From the NCBI RefSeq assembly GCF_021117295.1, contig NZ_CP088247.1:2309001-2373000 (forward strand): a DNA stretch of 64,000 nt. The letters are read 5' to 3'. The notes under the pieces were generated by a model. That model was not told the DNA's origin. It searched no databases and was given only the letters and a program-made list of their open reading frames with translations. Made by a program: the position numbers and the translations under genes. This DNA comes from Methylorubrum sp. B1-46. GTDB taxonomy: Bacteria; Pseudomonadota; Alphaproteobacteria; Rhizobiales; Beijerinckiaceae. This document shows positions 58,535 to 64,000 of this stretch, one piece after another; the stretch's first letter is position 1; the number at the start of each line of letters is the position of its first letter.

Positions 58535-58758
58535 GGTGGCTGGTCCTTGTCAGTCACGGCCGCCGTGCCACGGTACGGCCGAGTGCCCTGAGGCTGTTTT
58601 CACGAAATCCGCTTCACCCCGCGGCGGGATTCTTTTGGAAGTGCCCGCCCCGGCTCGGCTGGGACGGGAGGTCGAGCCGACGCATTCCGCCGGTTTGGAT
58701 TGGCCAAAGAGGCGGCGCCGTGCGGCGCGCCCCATCAGGCCAGCGGCGGCTTTGCCGC

Positions 58759-59778
58759 TCAGTAGTGCTCTTCGAAGCGCTTGGCGAGATCCTCGATGTT
58801 CTCCGGCGGCCAGCCGGGAACGTCCATGCCGAGGTGCAGGCCCATGCCGGCGAGCACTTCCTTGATCTCGTTGAGCGACTTGCGGCCGAAGTTCGGGGTG
58901 CGCAGCATTTCGCCCTCCGACTTCTGGATGAGGTCGCCGATATAGACGATGTTGTCGTTCTTCAGGCAGTTCGCCGAGCGGACCGACAGTTCCAGCTCGT
59001 CCACCTTCTTGAGCAGGGCCGGGTTGAAGGGGAGCTGCGGCGCGAGCGGCGCGGCCTCTTCCTTGCGGGGCTCCTCGAAGTTCACGAACACCTGGAGCTG
59101 GTCCTGGATGATGCGTGCGGCGTAGGCCAGCGCATCCTCCGGCGACACGGCGCCGTTGGTCTCGACCGTCATGGTCAGCTTGTCCTTGTCGAGATCCTGG
59201 CCCTCGCGGGTGGTCTCGACGCGGTAGCTGACCTTGGTCACGGGAGAGAACAGGGCATCCACCGGGATCAGGCCAATCGGCGCATCCTCGGGACGGTTGC
59301 GGTCGGCCGGGACGTAGCCCTTGCCGGTGGCGACGGTGAACTCCATGCGGATCTCGGCCCCGTCGTCCAGGGTGCAGATCACGAGGTCGGGGTTCAGGAT
59401 CTGGATGTCGCCGACGGCGCCGATGTCACCCGCGGTGACGAGGCCGGGGCCGGTCTTGCGCAGGGTCATGCGCTTCGGCTGGTCGGTCTGCGAGCGGATG
59501 GCGATGGTCTTGATGTTGAGGACGATGTCGGTCACGTCCTCACGCACGCCGGGGATCGACGAGAACTCGTGCAGCACGCCGTCGATCTGCACCGAAGTAA
59601 CCGCGGCGCCCTGGAGCGAGGAGAGCAGCACGCGGCGAAGCGAATTGCCTAGCGTCGTGCCGAAGCCGCGCTCCAGCGGCTCGGCGACCACGGTGGCGAC
59701 CCGCTTGGGATCGTCGCCGGCGGAGACCTGCAGCTTGTTCGGCTTGATGAGCTCTTGCCAGTTCTTCTGAATGACCAC
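58759..59778 (-). CDS. rpoA: RNA polymerase subunit alpha
   Basis: 339 residues from GTG 59778, which has AGGTAGGA just upstream and gives the expected [15 protein letters not shown]-terminus. N-terminal assembly domain ([22 protein letters not shown]), linker rich in Glu/Pro, and C-terminal DNA/activator-binding domain ([38 protein letters not shown]). The longer frame to 59871 is not alpha-like. A MBL-fold gene separates it from rpsK. Confidence 0.98.
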   Translation of the reverse strand: MVIQKNWQELIKPNKLQVSAGDDPKRVATVVAEPLERGFGTTLGNSLRRVLLSSLQGAAVTSVQIDGVLHEFSSIPGVREDVTDIVLNIKTIAIRSQTDQPKRMTLRKTGPGLVTAGDIGAVGDIQILNPDLVICTLDDGAEIRMEFTVATGKGYVPADRNRPEDAPIGLIPVDALFSPVTKVSYRVETTREGQDLDKDKLTMTVETNGAVSPEDALAYAARIIQDQLQVFVNFEEPRKEEAAPLAPQLPFNPALLKKVDELELSVRSANCLKNDNIVYIGDLIQKSEGEMLRTPNFGRKSLNEIKEVLAGMGLHLGMDVPGWPPENIEDLAKRFEEHY

Positions 59779-59874
59779 GGTCCTACCTCTTGCCAAACCC
59801 GCGCCGCCGGCGTCCCGGAAAGCGCTTCGGCCGGCCCTGAATGGCTCTGAGAGCATCCGGACCGGTCCCAAAAA

Positions 59875-60756
59875 TCAGTGTTCTTCGCCGGCCACCCAAA
59901 GAGCGGGGACGAAGCTGTAGCCGACGCCATCGCGCGTGACGTACCCGAGCGCCGGGAACTCCAGATGCGAGCCGGCGATGAAGGTCTTCTCGCTCGCCAC
60001 CTCGTCGAGCACGCGCTTGCGGGTGGCACGCGCTTGATCGCCGTCGACGTCGAAGGCGACGCCCGCCTCCGGCTGCTTGAACTGAATTGCCGGCATATGC
60101 ACGACATCCGTCCACATCAGCAGGGACTTGTCCCCCGATACGATCCGCATGCCGCAATGACCCGGCGTGTGGCCGGGCAGCGGCACGGCGGTGATTCCGG
60201 GCACCAATTCGCCGCCCTCGTGCTTGCGCAGTCGGGCAGCGTAGGGTGAGACGGCCTTGCGGGCGTTCTCGAAATACGGCTTCGCCTCGTCCGGCGCCCG
60301 TGAGAGCGCCTCGTCGGGGAGCCAATGTGCGGCTTCCGTAGCGTGGATCACGAGTTCCGCGTTCGGATACGCCGCGCTGCCGTCCTCTTTCACCAGCCCG
60401 CCCGCATGGTCGGGATGCAGGTGGGTGAGGAGCACGGTCTCGATCTCCTCCGGCTCGACGCCGGTGAGCGCGAGGGCCGCAGGCACCCGGCCCATGGTCG
60501 CGGGACCGAAATGGCCGTAGCCCGAATCGATCAGCACCGGCTTGCGGCCGGCGCCGGTGACGAGGAAGGCGTTGAGCGTGACAACCGGAGCCTCGGAGCG
60601 GAAGCCCGCGCGCTGGAGCGCGCCGGCCTCGTCCTTGGAGATGCCCGTGACGAGATCGAGGGAGCCCTGAAACCAGCCGTCGTTGAGCGCGGTGACCGTG
60701 AGGTCGCCGAGGTTCCAACGCAGCGCGCCGGGGAGGGGCTTCGATCCGTCCGCCAT
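59875..60756 (-). CDS. Metallo-beta-lactamase-fold hydrolase inside the alpha operon
   Basis: 293 residues. The metal motif THLHPDHAGG (about 111-120), the upstream Asp in VLIDSGYG, the later His in LPGHTPGHCG, Asp in MWTDVVH and final His in IAGSHLEFP make a complete two-metal site. It resembles the broad quorum-quenching/arylsulfatase-like MBL group; the substrate is not predictable. It lies 37 bases after rpsK and 96 before rpoA on the same strand, so it is probably co-transcribed with ribosomal genes. The N-terminus lacks a signal peptide, so it acts in the cytoplasm. Confidence 0.88.
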   Translation of the reverse strand: MADGSKPLPGALRWNLGDLTVTALNDGWFQGSLDLVTGISKDEAGALQRAGFRSEAPVVTLNAFLVTGAGRKPVLIDSGYGHFGPATMGRVPAALALTGVEPEEIETVLLTHLHPDHAGGLVKEDGSAAYPNAELVIHATEAAHWLPDEALSRAPDEAKPYFENARKAVSPYAARLRKHEGGELVPGITAVPLPGHTPGHCGMRIVSGDKSLLMWTDVVHMPAIQFKQPEAGVAFDVDGDQARATRKRVLDEVASEKTFIAGSHLEFPALGYVTRDGVGYSFVPALWVAGEEH

Positions 60757-60793
60757 GGGCTTCTCCGTACGAGGGGGCTCCGGTCTCGTCCGA

Positions 60794-61183
60794 TCAGACG
60801 CGGCGACGCTTGCGCGGGCGGCAGCCGTTGTGCGGGATCGAGGTGACGTCGCGGATCGAAGTCACGGTGAAGCCCGCGGCCTGGAGCGCGCGGAGCGCCG
60901 ACTCACGGCCCGAACCGGGACCGGAGACCTCGACCTCGAGGGTGCGCATGCCGTGCTCGGCAGCCTTGCGGCCGGCATCCTCGGCGGCAACCTGGGCGGC
61001 GTACGGGGTCGACTTGCGCGAGCCCTTGAAGCCCATGGCACCGGCGGACGACCACGAGATCGTGTTGCCCTGTGCGTCGGTGATGGTGATCATCGTGTTG
61101 TTGAACGAGGCGTTCACATGCGCCACGCCGGAGACGATGTTCTTGCGTTCGCGGCGGCGGACGCGGGTCGGTTCCTTGGCCAT
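60794..61183 (-). CDS. rpsK: 30S ribosomal protein S11
   Basis: 129 residues, [36 protein letters not shown] divided by the usual fold, and C-terminal [27 protein letters not shown] end. 30S platform protein. 168 bases after rpsM. Normally rpoA is next; here a MBL-fold gene intervenes. Confidence 0.98.
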   Translation of the reverse strand: MAKEPTRVRRRERKNIVSGVAHVNASFNNTMITITDAQGNTISWSSAGAMGFKGSRKSTPYAAQVAAEDAGRKAAEHGMRTLEVEVSGPGSGRESALRALQAAGFTVTSIRDVTSIPHNGCRPRKRRRV

Positions 61184-61351
61184 CTTGTTCTCGCTGGTCC
61201 TTCAATCACGCCCGTAACACCAGGCGCTCGGGATTTTTTTGTCACTCGGACGCGGCTGCCGTGCAGATCCGTCCCGATCGATCGCAAACGTCGAGGGAGA
61301 CTCGACGCGACGGAAAGACGGCCGAGCGAAGCACGGCCGTCCAATGCCGAA

Positions 61352-61720
61352 TTATTTCTTCTTGCCGGCGATCGGCTTCGACTTGCCCTTGCGGGTGCGG
61401 GCGTTGGTGTGGGTGCGCTGGCCGCGGACCGGGAGCTGCTTGCGGTGACGCAGGCCACGATAGCAGCCGAGATCCATCAGGCGCTTGATGTTCATCGAGA
61501 CTTCGCGGCGCAGGTCGCCTTCCACGATGTAATCGCGGTCGATGGTCTCGCGGATCTGGAGCACCTCGGCGTCGGTGAGCTGGTTCACGCGGCGCTCGGC
61601 CGGGATGCCGACCTTGCCGGTGATCTCCTCGGCCTTCTTCGGGCCGATGCCGTGGATGTACTGGAGCGCGATGACGACGCGCTTACCGGTCGGGATGTTG
61701 ACGCCTGCGATACGGGCCAA
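61352..61720 (-). CDS. rpsM: 30S ribosomal protein S13
   Basis: 122 residues, [26 protein letters not shown] start and the basic C-terminal tail [23 protein letters not shown]. 30S head protein. It follows a good promoter at 61883-61911 and so starts a transcript separate from adk. Confidence 0.98.
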   Translation of the reverse strand: MARIAGVNIPTGKRVVIALQYIHGIGPKKAEEITGKVGIPAERRVNQLTDAEVLQIRETIDRDYIVEGDLRREVSMNIKRLMDLGCYRGLRHRKQLPVRGQRTHTNARTRKGKSKPIAGKKK

Positions 61721-61882
61721 GATGATCTCTCCATGGGGCGGGACACTGGCCCGCCGTCACACAAGAAAAAGCGCGCGTCCGGTGGAGGCCGGCCCCTGCG
61801 CGCCCGCCCGAAACGACAAATCGGTCCGCAAGCAGCCTCTCAGAGGTGCCCCGAACCACATCCCGCTTGGACGAAGGGGGTC

Positions 61883-61911
61883 CGCCTAGCGCGACCTCGC
61901 GAACTTGTCAA
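61883..61911 (-). promoter_or_regulatory. Promoter of the rpsM (alpha) transcript
   Basis: On the minus strand TTGACA (61911-61906), 17 bases, TAGGCG (61888-61883). A near-consensus -35 and acceptable -10, about 50 bases after the adk terminator and 160 before rpsM. Confidence 0.7.
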
Positions 61912-61962
61912 CGCTTTGCAAACCGATTTGCGCATGGCGAGCGGTAGCCCGATGCGGCGCAT

Positions 61963-61996
61963 GAAAAAGCCCGCCCCGTCGGAACGGGAGCGGGCT
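61963..61996 (-). terminator. Terminator after adk
   Basis: Stem of AGCCCGC-CCCGT (61968-61979) with ACGGG-A-GCGGGCT (61984-61996, one bulged A), followed on the minus strand by a run of T residues. It separates adk from rpsM. Confidence 0.8.
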
Positions 61997-62022
61997 CGAC
62001 TATCATCGTCCGGGACAAAGGT

Positions 62023-62625
62023 TCAGGACGCCGCCGTCTCGCGGAAGCCGTCGAGCAGGTCGGTCACGTCCCCGGTCACGTCGTCGATCGGCTTCATGCC
62101 GTCGATCTTCCGCAGCAGGCCGGTGCCGGCATAGTAGTCCGAGAGCGGCGCCGTCTGCCGCTTGTAGGCGTCGAGGCGGGTCTTGAAGACCTCCGGCGTG
62201 TCGTCCTTGCGCACCGGTTGACCGCGGGCGGCGGTCTCCTCGGCGCGCCGGGCGATGCGGCCGACGAGGGCGTTCTCGTCCACGACGAACTCCACCACCG
62301 CGTCGAGGGCAATGCCCTTCTCCGCCAGCATGGCGTCGAGGGCCTTGGCCTGCTCGACCGTGCGCGGGAAGCCGTCGAGGATGAAGCCGTTCTTGGCGTC
62401 GGCCTCCTCGATGCGGTCGGCAACGATGCCGACCACGACCGCGTCCGGCACGAGGCCGCCGCTCTCCATGATCGACTTCGCCTCGAGCCCTACAGGCGTT
62501 TCGGCGGCCACCGCCGCGCGCAGCATGTCGCCCGTCGACAATTGCGGGACGCGATAGCGCTCCACGATACGCTCGGACTGTGTGCCCTTACCTGCTCCCG
62601 GCGGTCCGAGCAGAATGATCCGCAT
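62023..62625 (-). CDS. adk: Adenylate kinase
   Basis: 200 residues. P-loop [14 protein letters not shown] (7-20), [24 protein letters not shown] and the [22 protein letters not shown] segments are present. The lid is the short type without a zinc-binding Cys cluster, usual for Alphaproteobacteria. Interconverts AMP, ATP and ADP. It lies after secY, as in most spc operons, with 146 bases between. Confidence 0.98.
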   Translation of the reverse strand: MRIILLGPPGAGKGTQSERIVERYRVPQLSTGDMLRAAVAAETPVGLEAKSIMESGGLVPDAVVVGIVADRIEEADAKNGFILDGFPRTVEQAKALDAMLAEKGIALDAVVEFVVDENALVGRIARRAEETAARGQPVRKDDTPEVFKTRLDAYKRQTAPLSDYYAGTGLLRKIDGMKPIDDVTGDVTDLLDGFRETAAS

Positions 62626-62771
62626 AGCGTCTCCCCGTCCTCAAGGCCCGGCGCCGGGCTCGTTCTTCATGGGCGGCGCGCCGGCCTTCACGGGCCGCGC
62701 CGTCGTCACACCGCCTTGATGCGCAATTCCCGTGCGCGCGTCCACCGAACCTTTGTCGAAGAGCGTGACGC

Positions 62772-64000
62772 TCAACGCCGCCGGGTGGTGGAGGCGCCGC
62801 GCAGCTTCGCCTTCTTCACGAGGCCCTCGTACTGGTGCGCCATCAGGTGTCCGTGGATCTGCGCCACCGTGTCCATGGTGACCGAGACCACGATCAGCAG
62901 CGAGGTGCCGCCGAAGCCGAGCGCCGCCGAGGTGTAGGAGGCGACGATCTCCGGCACGAGGCAGACGAAGGTGAGGTAGGCCGCACCGATCACGGTGATG
63001 CGGGTCAGCACCTTGTCGATGAAGGCGGCGGTGCGCTCGCCGGGCCGGATGCCGGGGATGAAGCCGCCCTGCTTCTTCAGATTGTCGGCGGTCTCCTGCG
63101 GATTGAAGACAATCGCCGTGTAGAAGAACGTGAAGAAGATGATCAGGCCGGCATAGGCCAGCATGTAGAGCGGCCGGCCATGGCCGAGATAGGCCGTGAG
63201 CGTCCCGAGGATACCGGTCGAGCCCTGGTTGGCTGAGAAGCTCGCCACCGTGGTCGGCAGCAGCAGCAGCGAGGAAGCGAAGATCGGCGGGATCACGCCC
63301 GAGGTGTTGAGCTTGAGCGGCAGGAACGAGGACTGGCCCTCGTACATGCGGTTGCCGACCTGACGCTTCGGGTAGTTGATCAGAAGACGGCGCTGGGCGC
63401 GCTCCATGAACACGATGAAGTAGATCAGCGCGACGGCGGCGATGCCGGCACCGAGCAGGATGGCGGGCGAGAGCGCGCCGGTCCGGGTGAGTTCGAGCGC
63501 CCCGAAGATCGAAGCCGGCAGGTGGGCGACGATGCCCGCGAAGATGATCAGCGAGGAGCCGTTGCCGATGCCGCGTGAGGTGATCTGCTCGCCGATCCAC
63601 ATCAGGAACAGCGTGCCGCCGGTCAGCGTCACGACGGTTGAGAGGATGAAGAATGGGCCCGGCGTGATGACCGCGTTCGATCCCTGCAGGCCGAAGGCAA
63701 TGCCCCAGGACTGGACCAGCGCCAGCACCACCGTGAGGTAGCGGGTGTACTGGTTGATAACCTTGCGGCCCGATTCGCCCTCCTTCTTCAGCGCTTCCAG
63801 GGTCGGCACGACCGAGGTCAGGAGCTGAACGATGATCGAGGCCGAGATGTAGGGCATGATGTTGAGCGCGAAGACCGCCATGCGCTCGACGGCACCGCCG
63901 GAGAACATGTTGAACATGCCGAGCACGCCGCCGGCCTGGTTCTGGAAGTTGCGCGCGAACTGCTCCGGGTCGATGCCCGGAATCGGGATGTAGGTGCCCA
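62772..64000 (-). CDS. secY: Protein translocase subunit SecY (5' end beyond window)
   Basis: At least 409 residues; the frame is open through the right window edge. Visible parts include GTYIPIPGID near the window edge, MFSGGAVERMAVFALNIMPYISASIIVQLL (helix 2 region), GIGNGSSLIIFAGIVAHLP, RMYEGQSSFLPLKLNTSGVIPPIFASSLLL and the C-terminal cytoplasmic GLVKKAKLRG. About nine membrane helices are in view. It forms the SecYEG channel. The missing first ~30 residues must lie just right of the window. Confidence 0.97.
   Translation of the reverse strand, partial: GTYIPIPGIDPEQFARNFQNQAGGVLGMFNMFSGGAVERMAVFALNIMPYISASIIVQLLTSVVPTLEALKKEGESGRKVINQYTRYLTVVLALVQSWGIAFGLQGSNAVITPGPFFILSTVVTLTGGTLFLMWIGEQITSRGIGNGSSLIIFAGIVAHLPASIFGALELTRTGALSPAILLGAGIAAVALIYFIVFMERAQRRLLINYPKRQVGNRMYEGQSSFLPLKLNTSGVIPPIFASSLLLLPTTVASFSANQGSTGILGTLTAYLGHGRPLYMLAYAGLIIFFTFFYTAIVFNPQETADNLKKQGGFIPGIRPGERTAAFIDKVLTRITVIGAAYLTFVCLVPEIVASYTSAALGFGGTSLLIVVSVTMDTVAQIHGHLMAHQYEGLVKKAKLRGASTTRRR

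Overview
The window is a high-GC alphaproteobacterial chromosome segment that fits the Methylobacterium/Methylorubrum extorquens group. The main evidence is an oxalate gene set (OxlT-type antiporter, PanE2-type reductase, oxalyl-CoA ligase), a (3S)-malyl-CoA thioesterase-like CitE protein of the ethylmalonyl-CoA pathway, and family proteins typical of Rhizobiales (TIGR02300, DUF2336, OhrR, CsbD). This is inferred from protein content; no rRNA gene is present.

Region by region. 0-5 kb: small secreted proteins, an OmpR-type regulator divergent from a REC-DUF3369-histidine kinase, and a Crp/Fnr regulator. 4.5-8.1 kb: PepSY membrane protein and TonB siderophore receptor (iron). 9-12.2 kb: DUF2336 protein, then a small redox operon (membrane protein, sulfite-oxidase-like molybdoenzyme, flavin reductase). 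12.2-15.8 kb: TIGR02300 protein, aroA-cmk, DUF167. 16.4-22.5 kb: two c-di-GMP proteins around tRNA-Thr, a membrane hydrolase, a glycosyltransferase remnant and a creatininase-family protein. 22.5-23.2 kb: CsbD-type stress proteins. 23.5-28.3 kb: four-gene oxalate operon ending in a strong terminator. 28.6-34.8 kb: small proteins, MFS/LysR pair, tautomerase, CitE-family protein, Tyr/Gly-rich secreted protein and HAD phosphatase.

35.1-45.5 kb holds the most unusual accessory content: the three SMC-like components of a Wadjet/MksBEF system, jetA-jetB and jetC, separated by about 4.9 kb. That gap carries a LysR regulator, a ring-cleaving-dioxygenase-like VOC protein, a carboxylesterase, a MarR-GNAT fusion and an AT-richer stretch. 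No JetD (MksG) nuclease is visible in the window.

45.6-64 kb is the str-S10-spc-alpha ribosomal supercluster, but it is broken. str and S10 (rpsL to rpsQ) run on the plus strand and end at a strong terminator after rpsQ. The next expected genes are absent. Instead a small membrane ORF, a Nudix hydrolase and an OhrR-type regulator follow, then rplQ, rpoA, rpsK, rpsM, adk and secY on the minus strand. This is the arrangement left by an inversion of the spc-alpha half. The inverted part has its own terminator after rplQ, a terminator after adk, a good promoter in front of rpsM, and a metallo-beta-lactamase-fold gene wedged between rpsK and rpoA. secY runs off the right end.
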